A stretch of 64,000 nucleotides of DNA from UBA9926 sp913064795 (lineage in GTDB: Bacteria; Pseudomonadota; Gammaproteobacteria; Pseudomonadales; Azotimanducaceae). The stretch covers positions 1-64,000 of the forward strand of contig JBJKZD010000005.1 in NCBI GenBank assembly GCA_045560765.1, read 5' to 3'. Below, piece after piece: positions 24,834 through 34,366 of the stretch. Made by a program: the position numbers and the translations under genes. Numbering within the stretch: the first letter of the stretch is position 1; each line of letters opens with the position of its first letter. Below the pieces are notes generated by a model. The model was not told the origin of the DNA and did no database searches. It was given only the letters and a program-made list of their open reading frames with translations.

Positions 24834-25931
24834 CTAGCTCAGATTCTCCACCGGCGGTCGAATCCAGATCGACGTAATCTCTCCTCGCGTGCCGAGTCTA
24901 AAAACCGGCCCCCAGGTGCCAGTACCCTCTGAGACATAATGCGCACATTGGTCCGTGTGGTAGAGCCCTTTGATCATCGGGAAGACCCGCTGCACCAGCA
25001 GGTTGAAAGGCCAGACCTGGCCATTATGGGTATGCCCACTGAGTGTCAGCTGTAGGCCAGCTGACGCTGCTTGGTCTAAACCCGAGGGCCTATGATAAAG
25101 CAGCACTTTATAGGCGTCATCGACCTGCTCAATGACAGGCAGCCAGCGCGCCAATTGACCCGGGTCATCGGCATCATCAATACCGATGATCTGCACATCG
25201 GGCCTCAGTGACGCGGCGGCATTGCGCAGAACGATCACGCCTTGTCGCGTCAAACGATCAACAATTTGGTCGAGATCCTCATAGCGCTCGTGATTGCCGA
25301 TGACAAAGTAAATCGGCATGGGGAGGTCTGCGAGGGGCTGCAACGCGGACTCAGGAAAATCTGTGGTGTCGATGAAGTCGCCGGTGATACACAAAGCATC
25401 TGGATTGAGCACCATCACCTCAGCAAGAATATTGCGTAGAAATCCAGCACCTCGGGAACCCAGGTGGACGTCCGTAATTTGAACCAAATGCAGTGGCGAC
25501 TTGACCTTCGGGCTCGATAAAACTACGGATCGGGTCCGAGGCGTCGATCCATGCCAAATCCCAACGGGAACGCTCAGACAAAGGACGAGGACGATACCGA
25601 TCCCCGCGGCCCGCTCATCGATCAAACCCACCAGCAACAATCCTTCTCCCGCGAGGACACACAACAATACGATGGGACTGACTGCGAGAAATACCTCGAG
25701 GCCCTGTTTAAAAGAGCGGAGAACCCGCCCTTTCACCGACCTCAGCGGCCAACGGCAAATAACCTGACTGAAAACAATCGTGCATCCGAGTGCCACGGCC
25801 CAAGGCCCTGACCATCCCAACCACCCGCCCAACCGAACAAATGGATAGGCTAAGAACACGACATGGAGCACTAGAAGCACCCCAATCGAGACAAGGATCC
25901 GCGCAGAACGACTTCGCTTCATCTTACCCAT
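24834..25931 (-). CDS. Metallophosphoesterase with N-terminal membrane domain (YkuE/YaeI type)
   Basis: A 365-residue protein. Residues 1-130 hold about four hydrophobic helices; the rest is a calcineurin-like phosphoesterase with the metal motifs QITDVHLGSRG, CITGDFIDTTD, FVIGNHERYED and LTLSGHTHNGQVWPF. This arrangement matches the integral membrane phosphoesterases related to YkuE and YaeI (LpxG-like), which act at the inner membrane; UDP-diacylglucosamine hydrolysis is known for some relatives, but I cannot assign that here. It lies downstream of the MBL-fold gene with a 40-bp gap and the same direction. Confidence 0.88.
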   Translation of the reverse strand: MGKMKRSRSARILVSIGVLLVLHVVFLAYPFVRLGGWLGWSGPWAVALGCTIVFSQVICRWPLRSVKGRVLRSFKQGLEVFLAVSPIVLLCVLAGEGLLLVGLIDERAAGIGIVLVLCLSVPVGIWHGSTPRTRSVVLSSPKVKSPLHLVQITDVHLGSRGAGFLRNILAEVMVLNPDALCITGDFIDTTDFPESALQPLADLPMPIYFVIGNHERYEDLDQIVDRLTRQGVIVLRNAAASLRPDVQIIGIDDADDPGQLARWLPVIEQVDDAYKVLLYHRPSGLDQAASAGLQLTLSGHTHNGQVWPFNLLVQRVFPMIKGLYHTDQCAHYVSEGTGTWGPVFRLGTRGEITSIWIRPPVENLS

Positions 25932-25971
25932 GAGCGCCCCAGTAACCCGGCACCTCAGCTTTCACTGCATC

Positions 25972-27030
25972 TCATGCCTGCCGCCACCAAAGCACTCCAT
26001 CGTCATCGGGTTCCGACACCAGCATGCGTCGTTCACGAGCACAATGGAGGTGCGCGATGGCCTCACCGGTGGCCGGAAAAAAGCTCATATCAGTGATCTC
26101 ACTTTTAAAGATGGCGGGAAATACATCGACCGCACGACGAGGCTCCGCACAAAGATCATAGAGGTGTTCGAGCGCCACTTCGTGCCAATCGACCAACGCT
26201 GTCAGACGTTCATGCACGCCCTCGAATAAATCTTGGTGCGCCGGCAGTACCAGTAAGTTCGGCGGCAACACCTCCCTGAAATGGATACAGGACTGAATCC
26301 ATTCTCGCAGGGGGTTCGCGTTTGGCTCGGAGGGTTGAACGCTGACATTCGGAGTGATTCTAGGTAGAACCTGATCACCAGCAATCAACACTTTAAGCTC
26401 TGGGCAGTAAAGACAGACGTGCTCTGGCGCATGCCCCTTACCAATCAGGGCACGCCATTCGCGACCGTTAATATCAATATATTGACCGTCTTGGATGCGC
26501 TGATAGCCAGCGGGCAAGACTGAAATACTCGCGCCAAATTGCCCAAATCGTTCTCGATAACGGTTCAATCGCTGTGCATCAAAACCTGCCTGTCGGTAGA
26601 ATTGAATCGCATCTTCAGGGACGTCCTTGGGCTGATCAAATGCCATAACCTTGCACATATAAAAATCGCTTCGGCTCATCCACAAGGGACAATCGAAGTG
26701 TCTAGCGATCCACCCGGCATTTCCCGTATGGTCGGTATGTAGATGGGTGGCAATTACCCGGGTGATGGGTTTCTTATCAAGGACTTTCTCAAACAAGGTT
26801 TCCCAGCAAGCTTTGACTTCATCGGTATGAATACCGGTGTCGACCACCGTCCAACCCTCATAATCCTCTAGCAGCCAAACATTAATATGATTCAGTCGCC
26901 CCCAAAGCGGCAGACGGGCCCAGTAAACACCTTCAGCAACTTTCGTTACCGCACCCTGCTTGGGAGCTTGATCCTGAAATCGATAGGTCAACGGATCAAA
27001 GCCGCGACGGGATTTTTCATTTTTTATCAT
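25972..27030 (-). CDS. MBL-fold metallohydrolase
   Basis: A 352-residue cytosolic metallo-beta-lactamase-fold hydrolase. The dinuclear zinc motif THLHTDHTGNAGW (HxHxDH) is intact, followed by IGKGHAPEHVCLY, LIAGDQVLP and later LPAHQDLFEG, which supply the remaining ligands. The C-terminal 90 residues include TGEAIAHLHCARERRML, a winged-helix-like tail frequent in MBL proteins close to lactonases and the human LACTB2 group. The substrate is unknown; thioester, lactone or RNA hydrolysis occur in the family. It diverges from the MFS carrier across 214 bp. Confidence 0.88.
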   Translation of the reverse strand: MIKNEKSRRGFDPLTYRFQDQAPKQGAVTKVAEGVYWARLPLWGRLNHINVWLLEDYEGWTVVDTGIHTDEVKACWETLFEKVLDKKPITRVIATHLHTDHTGNAGWIARHFDCPLWMSRSDFYMCKVMAFDQPKDVPEDAIQFYRQAGFDAQRLNRYRERFGQFGASISVLPAGYQRIQDGQYIDINGREWRALIGKGHAPEHVCLYCPELKVLIAGDQVLPRITPNVSVQPSEPNANPLREWIQSCIHFREVLPPNLLVLPAHQDLFEGVHERLTALVDWHEVALEHLYDLCAEPRRAVDVFPAIFKSEITDMSFFPATGEAIAHLHCARERRMLVSEPDDDGVLWWRQA

Positions 27031-27185
27031 TGATTGTTAAACCTTGCGCTAATGCCCCCAAAGATTCATTACTGCGTCGGATACGCAGTCTACCCGGGGC
27101 TAAGTTGTCATTGATCTGGTGCTTAGGCGCCAAACTCTTGTCCTTCGGCCTAATCGGTCTAGACCGCTATGGCATCGAGCATCGG

Positions 27186-27216
27186 TTATCTTTTTCGGGT
27201 CGGCTTCACCTATAAT
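27186..27216 (+). promoter_or_regulatory. Putative sigma-70 promoter for the MFS gene
   Basis: A consensus -10 TATAAT is at 27211-27216, 29 bp before the MFS start codon. The -35 region (around 27186-27193) is poor, so the promoter may be activator-dependent or weak. Confidence 0.4.
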
Positions 27217-27244
27217 GCCGCCAACTTCCGTGGGATAGACCTTC

Positions 27245-28492
27245 ATGGACCCGAATCATAACACCGAGGCCGCCGGGGTACACGAGGAGGCCCCCGCGAC
27301 GCCCCCTTATGCGCAGCGGGTGCTTCTGACCAGCCTGGTGATCGTCGGCATGGGATTTTCTGTACTTTTTCCATTACTGGCACCAATTGGTCGCGAGATG
27401 GATCTGTCGGAATTTCAAATCACCAGCATTATCGGGCTGTCATCTCTGGTTGTCTTCCTCGCCTCACCCATCTGGGGACGAGTCAGCGACCGATTGGGCC
27501 GAAAAGCCGTGATGATGATCGGAATGTTTGGATTTAGTGCGGGCACTGTGCTGTTTAATTCGGTGCTCAATCTAGGGCTTACTGGCGCTCTCACCGGCTC
27601 AACACTCTTTGCCGCCCTGATTGTCGCCCGACTCTGTCATGCCAGTGTTATGTCAGCCGCGATGCCGGCGGCAACGGCCTACATGGCGGATATTACAACA
27701 CCAGAAAATCGCACCAAAGGCATGGGCGCCTCTGGCGCGGCCAACAATCTAGGGGCAATACTGGGACCTGCCTTGAGCGGTCTGGCGGTATTTTCTTTAC
27801 TGCTGCCACTTTGGCTCATCGCAGTGCTGGCTTGTTTCAATGGGCTCTTTGTTTGGAAATTTTTGCCTCAGTCTCCAATGAAACGGGAAAAATCCAAATC
27901 CATGGGCCCCAAACTGCGTTATCTCGATTCCAGGATCCTACCCTTCGTTTTAGTTGGGGTCCTCATGTTCATGGGGTTTGCGCTCGTGCAGCAGACCATG
28001 GGCTTTCGATTTCAAGATGCCCTCAACCTGACCGCAGCCGAGACTGTCAAGGTGCTGGGAATTGCGATGATGCTTTCAGCGGGATGCTCACTTTTTGCGC
28101 AAGCAGTCGTTGTTCAAAAGCTCACGATAAAGCCCTTCGACTTATTGCGGCTCTCAATCCCGCTGCTGATGATCTCGTTCACGCTGATGGCTCTATTCGA
28201 ATCCCGCGGGATGCTGACCTTCGCGATGGCACTACAAGGCTTCGCGATGGGAATCGCAGGACCTGCTTTTATGGCAGGAGCATCCCTTGCCGTGAGCACA
28301 CAGGAACAGGGCTCGGTCGCAGGCATTGCATCCAGCTGCGGTCCACTGGGTTTTACCGCGGGTCCAATTTTGGGGGGCCTGCTCTACCAGGTTAACCCCG
28401 TACTTCCCTATGCTTTTGCAGCGATCGTCTATGCTATCCTGATGCTGTTCATGGGCAAGCTGAATACACGACAACACGCTAAGGACCCTTGA
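27245..28492 (+). CDS. Major facilitator superfamily transporter
   Basis: A 415-residue protein with twelve predicted membrane helices and the MFS loop signature GRVSDRLGRKAVMMIG between helices 2 and 3. Overall it resembles the drug:H+ antiporter group, with ANNLGAILGPALSG near helix 5. It probably exports a small molecule from the cytosol using the proton gradient. The next gene, a hybrid sensor protein, follows 43 bp downstream and may be co-transcribed, which hints that the sensor and the carrier respond to the same condition, but this is speculative. Confidence 0.88.
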   Translation: MDPNHNTEAAGVHEEAPATPPYAQRVLLTSLVIVGMGFSVLFPLLAPIGREMDLSEFQITSIIGLSSLVVFLASPIWGRVSDRLGRKAVMMIGMFGFSAGTVLFNSVLNLGLTGALTGSTLFAALIVARLCHASVMSAAMPAATAYMADITTPENRTKGMGASGAANNLGAILGPALSGLAVFSLLLPLWLIAVLACFNGLFVWKFLPQSPMKREKSKSMGPKLRYLDSRILPFVLVGVLMFMGFALVQQTMGFRFQDALNLTAAETVKVLGIAMMLSAGCSLFAQAVVVQKLTIKPFDLLRLSIPLLMISFTLMALFESRGMLTFAMALQGFAMGIAGPAFMAGASLAVSTQEQGSVAGIASSCGPLGFTAGPILGGLLYQVNPVLPYAFAAIVYAILMLFMGKLNTRQHAKDP

Positions 28493-28535
28493 ATAACACC
28501 CAAGTTCCTTCATGGTCTTGCTCAGGGAAACCCGA

Positions 28536-30371
28536 ATGATTCGAGAAACCCAAACTTCTAAAGATACCACCGGGTCTGCTGTCCCCCTTAGCGTGCAGAT
28601 GCGGATCAACGATCATTTTCAAGTGGTCGATGTCAGCGAGGACATCTTGTACTTGACCGGCTGGACCTCGAGAGATCTAACGGGCCACCTCATTCAGGAA
28701 TTAATCCATCCAAGTGATAAGGCCCAAATGCAGTCCTTGCTCGCGGTCGGCTCAGAGGGGACCCATCAGCGCTCCCCTGCTTCCGCTCGGCTCCAGCATG
28801 CAGCTGATGGTTGGATCCTGGTTGACTTTAAATTGGCAGGCCCCGCCGATACGGATTCCGAGGGCAGAACACTCCTTCTGAGCGAAGCCCAACCATCCCA
28901 GGAACCTGAGCCGCACCCTCTTTCCACACCGTCAGATGCACTGGCGTCGGTGATCTCACTGTTCGAGCATGATGACTTATGTATTATTTTTGATAGCGAC
29001 CTTCAAGTTGCCTGGGCCAGCCCCGCCATTCACCAGAATTTCGACGCACTCGATGACACGGTCGAGCCCTGGTCTGAGGCCCAATTTTTTGACCATTATC
29101 AGTTCACGACACGCTCACAGCGCTTGACCTCACCGCCTGTTTTTCTGGACCCAGAGACTGAACTCTGGCAGGGTCCTGTGTCCGTTACGGTTTCGGGGAA
29201 AACTCAGCATTTTCAATGCCGACGTAAAACCTGGAAACCCCATGACTCCGAGGCGCCCTATGTAGTTCTGCTGCTAGATCCGACCGAAGTCGCCGGTCAC
29301 GCACAATTCTCAACCACCGAAAGCAGCTTCAGTGCGATTCGCCTGGTTACTCACGAATTCAGAAACATTCTCAGCGTGATCGGGGGACACAGCTCACTGC
29401 TGAGCGCGGAGCCGGGTCATCCCAATCACCACTCAATCGAGCAGTTGACTCAGTACAACCAACAAGCGATTGCGCTACTGGAGTCACTGAGTCTTCTCGG
29501 GCATTTGGACGATTCTCAGATCGCCGCATTTTCCCCGGTCCAACACATCAGGGAACTTGAGCCCGTACTACAACTTGCAATGCGCAAGCGTTTAACCTTG
29601 TCAATTCAAGACCACATTGATACCTTCGAATGCCAGGGTCTCACCGCTCACTTTGATTTGGCACTCTTGCAGAGTGCGCAAGCCTGTCAATCGCTCCTGA
29701 CCGATTCTGGCCACGTAAGAATAGAGGTGACGGTAGATGATGGCTACCTAGATTTTGTTCTGAACCTAACGAATATCGATGCGCACTTGGTTTCAAGCGC
29801 GTCGATTGATCCTAGAGGCGACAAGGCCACTCAAGAATCTGTTCGCGATCAATTCGAGCCACTGCATCGTTTGGCGGAGGAATATGAGAGCGAACTCCGA
29901 ATCTCACTTGAGAAAGACAGATTGACCTTGGGTCTATCGCTACCAGGCCAACAACTCCCTAAAAAGACAACCCTACGGTCAATAGCATCCGAGCGAGTGA
30001 TCAAACAAGCCCTTTTAATCGAGGATGACCTCGGTGTCAGCGACCTTGTCTCGTTATTCCTCGGCAGTCTGGGCCTAGACGTCACGAGCTGTGCATCAGA
30101 GCAGGACGTCGTTGCCCTCTCAAACTATGACTTCGATATTATTGTTTCTGATGTCATGCTCACAGGCAGTAAAACTGGGCCCCATCTGGTTCGAGAAATT
30201 CGGCGCGATAACCCCGCAATCGCCTGCCTCTTCATTTCAGGCTACAAGCACGGCGCACTTTCGCAGGCAGATCTCGAGCACCCAAAAACCGACTTTTTGG
30301 CGAAGCCTTTTTCTAAGCAGGATTTCTCAGACCGGGTCGAAGCATTGATGGCCTTGAGGGATCAGGATTAG
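28536..30371 (+). CDS. PAS - histidine kinase-like - receiver hybrid protein with degenerate ATPase
   Basis: A 611-residue soluble protein. Residues about 15-100 look like a PAS domain (DILYLTGWTSRDLTG, LIHPSDKAQM) and a second weak sensor segment follows. A HisKA-like helix pair has H273 in VTHEFRNILSVIGGHSS. The region after it, where the HATPase N, G1 and G2 boxes should lie, has none of them: the expected N-box is replaced by FDLALLQSAQACQSLL and no glycine-rich lid is seen. A complete receiver closes the protein (IEDD, D539 in IVSDVMLTG, K590 in LAKPF). It may work as a phosphotransfer or decoy protein. GGGA 8 nt before ATG supports the start; the frame is open from 28512. Confidence 0.85.
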   Translation: MIRETQTSKDTTGSAVPLSVQMRINDHFQVVDVSEDILYLTGWTSRDLTGHLIQELIHPSDKAQMQSLLAVGSEGTHQRSPASARLQHAADGWILVDFKLAGPADTDSEGRTLLLSEAQPSQEPEPHPLSTPSDALASVISLFEHDDLCIIFDSDLQVAWASPAIHQNFDALDDTVEPWSEAQFFDHYQFTTRSQRLTSPPVFLDPETELWQGPVSVTVSGKTQHFQCRRKTWKPHDSEAPYVVLLLDPTEVAGHAQFSTTESSFSAIRLVTHEFRNILSVIGGHSSLLSAEPGHPNHHSIEQLTQYNQQAIALLESLSLLGHLDDSQIAAFSPVQHIRELEPVLQLAMRKRLTLSIQDHIDTFECQGLTAHFDLALLQSAQACQSLLTDSGHVRIEVTVDDGYLDFVLNLTNIDAHLVSSASIDPRGDKATQESVRDQFEPLHRLAEEYESELRISLEKDRLTLGLSLPGQQLPKKTTLRSIASERVIKQALLIEDDLGVSDLVSLFLGSLGLDVTSCASEQDVVALSNYDFDIIVSDVMLTGSKTGPHLVREIRRDNPAIACLFISGYKHGALSQADLEHPKTDFLAKPFSKQDFSDRVEALMALRDQD

Positions 30372-30537
30372 AAACTTGCCTTTTTTGGAGCAAGTGATCC
30401 TTGCGGACGCCTTCACCCGACCCCAATGTTCATGACAAAAATGGCTTTCAAACAGCGATCTAGCCACGTTGACCGCTCAATTGATTTGACCTTTTCATCG
30501 CGCTAACGTGCGCTATCAAGTCGAAGGTGTTGCCGAT

Positions 30538-32073
30538 ATGTCTCAACCTAAACGCGCTGTTGTACTGCTACTCGATAGTCTCAATCGACACATGCTGGGA
30601 TGTTATGGCGGGCGGGAGTTCACGACGCCGAACATTGACCGGCTAGCCGCACGATCCCAGCAGTTCACCAATCACTACACGGGTTCCCTACCGTGTATGC
30701 CTGCAAGACACGACATCCTCTGCGGCGCGCTTGATTTTCTGTGGAAGCCATGGGGGTCTATTGAGCTTTGGGAGCGGCCGTTGACCTATGAACTCAAGCG
30801 CAAGGGCGTTGTGACACAAATGATCACGGATCATCCGCATCTGTTTGAAACCGGCGGAGAGAACTATCACACCGACTTCTTTGCCTGGGATTATCTCCGC
30901 GGTCATGAAAGTGACCCTTGGCGCACTCGTCCGGACCCTTCTTGGCAAGGGACACCGGCCCTCCCTGCAGGCACAAAATATCCAGAAAAAGCATCGCCTT
31001 ACGATCTTTCGCGCTCCTACTTCCGAGAAGAAGCCGATTTCCCCGGCCCTAAAACCATGCAAGCAACAGCGGATTGGCTAAACCAGCAAGGTCAGCACCA
31101 CGAGGAGTTTTTATTGTTCGTCGATGAGTTCGACCCCCATGAACCTTTTGACTGTCCAGAACCCTGGGCCAGCCTCTATGGAAAAAATTGGTCAGGGGAC
31201 CGCATTATTTGGCCCCCTTACACCAGCTCTGCCATCGCAAGTGGCACGCTGACCGAGGCCGAGGCCCGACATATCCGCAACAACTATGGCGCCAAATTAT
31301 CAATGATTGACCACTGGCTCGGAAAAGTTCTTGATGCTCTAGACGCAGGCAACTTTTGGGATGACACCCTCGTTATCTTATGCACCGATCATGGCCATTA
31401 CCTCGGTGAGAAGGATATCTTCGGTAAACCACGGGTCATCCAATACGAGACCATCGGCCACACGCCCCTACTCATCGCGCACCCAGAGTTGGCTCCAAAA
31501 GAGATTCATACCCTGACCACCAATGTCGATCTACATGCGACGCTATCAGACTTATTCGGCCTCGAGCATGAGCACGTCACCCACGGTCAATCGCTGCTTC
31601 CCATCATGGCTTCGCCAAAGACCCCTCATCGTGACTGGGCGGTTGGCGGCATCTTTGGGAACTGGGTTCAAATTCAGGATGGTCGCTACAAATATGCCAG
31701 GGCGCCGGTAGACGACAATTTTCCATTGTCCATGTGGTCTAACCGATGGTCGACCATGCCCGTCCCCTACTATCCGGGACTCAGACTGCCAAACCCGGAT
31801 CAACGCGCTTATATCGACTTTATGCCCGGTTCAGATGTGCCGGTCCTCAGACAACCCTTTGAGCCCGGCGATATGATGCCTTTTTGGAGCCTCGGCGGCA
31901 GCGTAGATGACCACTATTTATTTGACCTGCAGGAGGATCCGGATGAGACCCAAAACTTAGTTGGCACGCCCTTGGAGGCAACAATGATCGCGCTCTTAGA
32001 TGACGCGCTTGCAAGCCTCGAGGCGCCCAAGGAGCAAGCGCAGCGCTTGGGACTGCCGAGTGCCGGCGGCTGA
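30538..32073 (+). CDS. Sulfatase (alkaline phosphatase superfamily), cytosolic
   Basis: A 511-residue sulfatase-fold hydrolase. C53 in PCMPARHDIL is the C-x-P-x-R motif whose cysteine becomes formylglycine; metal ligands include D13 in LLDSLN and DHGHYLGEK. No signal peptide is present, so it acts in the cytosol, like choline sulfatases and phosphonate/phosphate monoester hydrolases rather than secreted polysaccharide sulfatases. The start is the ATG with AAGGTG 8 nt upstream; the GTG at 30508 lacks support. The substrate is unknown. No maturation enzyme is encoded next to it; the SUMF1-like protein at 61.7 kb lacks the needed cysteines. Confidence 0.9.
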   Translation: MSQPKRAVVLLLDSLNRHMLGCYGGREFTTPNIDRLAARSQQFTNHYTGSLPCMPARHDILCGALDFLWKPWGSIELWERPLTYELKRKGVVTQMITDHPHLFETGGENYHTDFFAWDYLRGHESDPWRTRPDPSWQGTPALPAGTKYPEKASPYDLSRSYFREEADFPGPKTMQATADWLNQQGQHHEEFLLFVDEFDPHEPFDCPEPWASLYGKNWSGDRIIWPPYTSSAIASGTLTEAEARHIRNNYGAKLSMIDHWLGKVLDALDAGNFWDDTLVILCTDHGHYLGEKDIFGKPRVIQYETIGHTPLLIAHPELAPKEIHTLTTNVDLHATLSDLFGLEHEHVTHGQSLLPIMASPKTPHRDWAVGGIFGNWVQIQDGRYKYARAPVDDNFPLSMWSNRWSTMPVPYYPGLRLPNPDQRAYIDFMPGSDVPVLRQPFEPGDMMPFWSLGGSVDDHYLFDLQEDPDETQNLVGTPLEATMIALLDDALASLEAPKEQAQRLGLPSAGG

Positions 32074-32093
32074 TAGGTACTAAAACTCATCCA

Positions 32094-33008
32094 TTATTGC
32101 TGAAAATTAAGCCTGAGACCTGCCTGGGGCCAAGGCATAGAGACTAGCTTCCCTGTCGATGAAAGCGTGACATACGCAGTTTTTAGGGCCTCTCCACCAA
32201 ACGCAATATTGGTGGTGAGGACATCAGGCATCGGGTGAAATTCTACCGCCGCTCCGTCCGGAGCGTGGGCTGTGATCCCACCCGTGATCAGGGTTGCCAC
32301 ACATACATAGCCTCTCGCATCCACCGCGAGCGAATCAAACATATGGTAATCAGGAATTTGCGTCAGCATTCGGCGCGGCACCGAAGTCTCGAGGGTACCC
32401 GGATTCGATAGCGCATAAGCCCAAACTCTACCGGTGGGCGTCTCGGCAACGTAGAGCGTCTTTTCATCGGGTGACAATCCTATACCGTTCGGCCCCTCCA
32501 TCGGAAAGATAACCTCCTCGATGGCAGCCATTCCAGCTGGCACATAAAACACCCCCGTTCTATCTCGACTGCGCGGATGTGTTTTACCGTGATCGGTGAA
32601 CCAAAAACCCCCTGTCTCATCAAAAACCAGATCATTAGGACCCTTGAGCCGCTCTCCATCGCAAGCGTCGAAGAGCACCTCCACCGAGCCAGTTTCAAGA
32701 TTTACCCGTTCGATTCTGCCGCCGGAATAATCCGCTGCCTGCTCACCAGGGAAAAGCCGACCATCGCGCCCTCGATGCCATTCAAACCCTCCGTTGTTAC
32801 ACAGATAGCAATGTCCATCGGGCCCCAGCGCAGCGCCGTTGGGGCCACCCCCTGGATGCGCGATCACCTCTGTGAGGCCATTGGGATAGATCCGGGTGAG
32901 TGTCCCGCGAGCGATCTCGACAACAAGCACCGAACCATCCGCCATCGCTATTGGCCCTTCAGGGAATTCGAGGTTCTCTGCAAGGACCTTTAAGTTCGCA
33001 ACATCCAT
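32094..33008 (-). CDS. SMP-30/gluconolactonase/LRE family protein
   Basis: A 304-residue six-bladed beta-propeller of the SMP-30 lactonase family: EFPEGPIAMADGSVL at the start (first metal-binding Glu), GPNGAALGPDGHCYLCNNGG, GPNDLVFDETGGFWFTDHG (Asn and Asp ligands), and GPNGIGLSPDEKTLYVAET. Members hydrolyse sugar or other lactones with a divalent metal. I chose the ATG preceded by GGATAGG; another ATG 12 bp upstream is possible. It converges with the sulfatase (20-bp gap). No signal peptide is seen, so it is cytosolic. Confidence 0.9.
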   Translation of the reverse strand: MDVANLKVLAENLEFPEGPIAMADGSVLVVEIARGTLTRIYPNGLTEVIAHPGGGPNGAALGPDGHCYLCNNGGFEWHRGRDGRLFPGEQAADYSGGRIERVNLETGSVEVLFDACDGERLKGPNDLVFDETGGFWFTDHGKTHPRSRDRTGVFYVPAGMAAIEEVIFPMEGPNGIGLSPDEKTLYVAETPTGRVWAYALSNPGTLETSVPRRMLTQIPDYHMFDSLAVDARGYVCVATLITGGITAHAPDGAAVEFHPMPDVLTTNIAFGGEALKTAYVTLSSTGKLVSMPWPQAGLRLNFQQ

Positions 33009-33064
33009 AAACCTATCCATTCAAAAGTTTCTAAATCTGGCCTGCGCTCAAGCGCAACCACCGA

Positions 33065-33835
33065 TCAAGATTCGGCAGGAGCGCCCCCAGGGTGTGCGGT
33101 TTTGCCTCGATCGGTGATCATCTGAGAGACCCGCTCGAGCATTGCCTCCAGCTCATCTTCATCAGTGCCTCGCATCACTAAATTGGTTCCGTAACCGCTC
33201 GGGCGATAAAAAGGATAAGAGCCAAGATCAATTTCAGGGAAGTCGCTCTGGATCGCAGCCAAATCATCGGCTACTTCACTTTCGCCAAGAAACGCCCCGA
33301 CAGTTCTGGATCGGACGGGCTTACCCCCGGGCAACATGACACGGTCGAAGGTGCTGGCCATCGCTTGCATCACCATCGGCACCCCGGCCATCACAAACAC
33401 GTTTTCAACCTGAAAGCCTGGCGGGCCACCGGTTGGGTTATCAATCAGCGTTGCGCCCACAGGGATTCGAGCCATCCGTAATCGAGCGGCCATCACCTGC
33501 GGCGGAGCTTCACGCTTTCTGATCAATGCTGCGACCTCCGGGTGCTCCTCAACCTCAATACCAAAGGCGAGGGCAATGCTATCCGCTGTGATGTCATCAT
33601 GGGTTGGACCGATCCCGCCGGTTGTGAAGACATAATCAAACTGAGCGCGGCAATGATTGACCGTATCAACAATGGTTTGTTCGACATCAGGGATCACCCG
33701 AGCCTCTGTCATTCGAACTCCGAGCTCATTTAAGACCACACTCAAGTGGGCGAGATTGGTGTCTTGGGTACGGCCAGAAAGAATTTCATTACCAATGATG
33801 ATTAAACAAGCAGTGACTGTTTCTGATGGGGGCAT
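33065..33835 (-). CDS. CinA-like molybdopterin-binding domain protein
   Basis: A 256-residue protein made of the MoCF-biosynthesis (MoaB/MogA-like) domain that forms the N-terminal half of CinA: LIIIGNEILSGRTQDTN, DYVFTTGGIGPTHDDITADS and PGFQVENVFVMAGVPMVM. The C-terminal nicotinamide-deamidase domain of full CinA (about 415 residues) is absent. Standalone versions are common and are related to the FAD synthase/ADP-ribose pyrophosphatase activities described for CinA; true function is unresolved. An ATG with AGGA 10 nt upstream was preferred to the GTG at 33859. It lies 56 bp downstream... that is, before the lactonase gene in the same direction, so they may be co-transcribed. Confidence 0.87.
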   Translation of the reverse strand: MPPSETVTACLIIIGNEILSGRTQDTNLAHLSVVLNELGVRMTEARVIPDVEQTIVDTVNHCRAQFDYVFTTGGIGPTHDDITADSIALAFGIEVEEHPEVAALIRKREAPPQVMAARLRMARIPVGATLIDNPTGGPPGFQVENVFVMAGVPMVMQAMASTFDRVMLPGGKPVRSRTVGAFLGESEVADDLAAIQSDFPEIDLGSYPFYRPSGYGTNLVMRGTDEDELEAMLERVSQMITDRGKTAHPGGAPAES

Positions 33836-34366
33836 AGGTCTTGTTCCTGATTCAGACACCTTATTTTACCTGTCTTAGCCAGAATTGCTTGCCTGATTCA
33901 AAATCGGGGATCAAATCCCTTGTTAAATTGGATGACGAAAGCCTACAACAAACGACTTCGGCGGATGTCTTCAAGGAGAGACTTCGAGGCGCCCTCTATA
34001 GACAGGCAACGAGCAGGATCAGACCCGCAATGCGTTGACCTCCCTCAAACCCATGGGGCTCAGCAGAGACGCTTCGAATCATCGACGAACAGAACGAGAT
34101 TACACCTTGGCACAGACAATAGGCCGAGGGCCAGGCTCCTGTCCGCCAAGGATTTTGGATTCGCGTGACGGAGCTTACTGGACACGATAGACTCCTCCTG
34201 GGTTCGAGCCAGCCACCGCTGCAAACCATGGGTCTCCGCCTTTCCAGAGGTAAGCCAGAAGATCTGATCATCGAGTGCAACACGATCCAATCAGACCCAC
34301 CGGCTCATTGGCAGCTCTTATTCAACCAGGTTGCGTACAAAAGCAGAGTATCGTTAGGAAGCCCGT
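33836..34366. other. Intergenic region upstream of uvrA, no recognisable gene
   Basis: About 530 bp between diverging genes. Short open frames exist on both strands but have unnatural composition. No match to the gammaproteobacterial LexA box (CTGT-N8-ACAG) was found ahead of uvrA by eye. Confidence 0.5.

Noticed and set aside
34190..34215. GGGTTCGAGCC resembling a tRNA T-arm
   Set aside because: The stem does not pair correctly when the loop is placed as TTCGANN, and no acceptor, D or anticodon arm is found around it.
33996..34283. 95-codon frame on the minus strand upstream of uvrA
   Set aside because: Unnatural composition and no ribosome site; opposite short frames overlap it equally well.
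34240..34366. Possible LexA (SOS) box ahead of uvrA
   Set aside because: No CTGT-N8-ACAG match was seen; SOS control may exist but is not visible.
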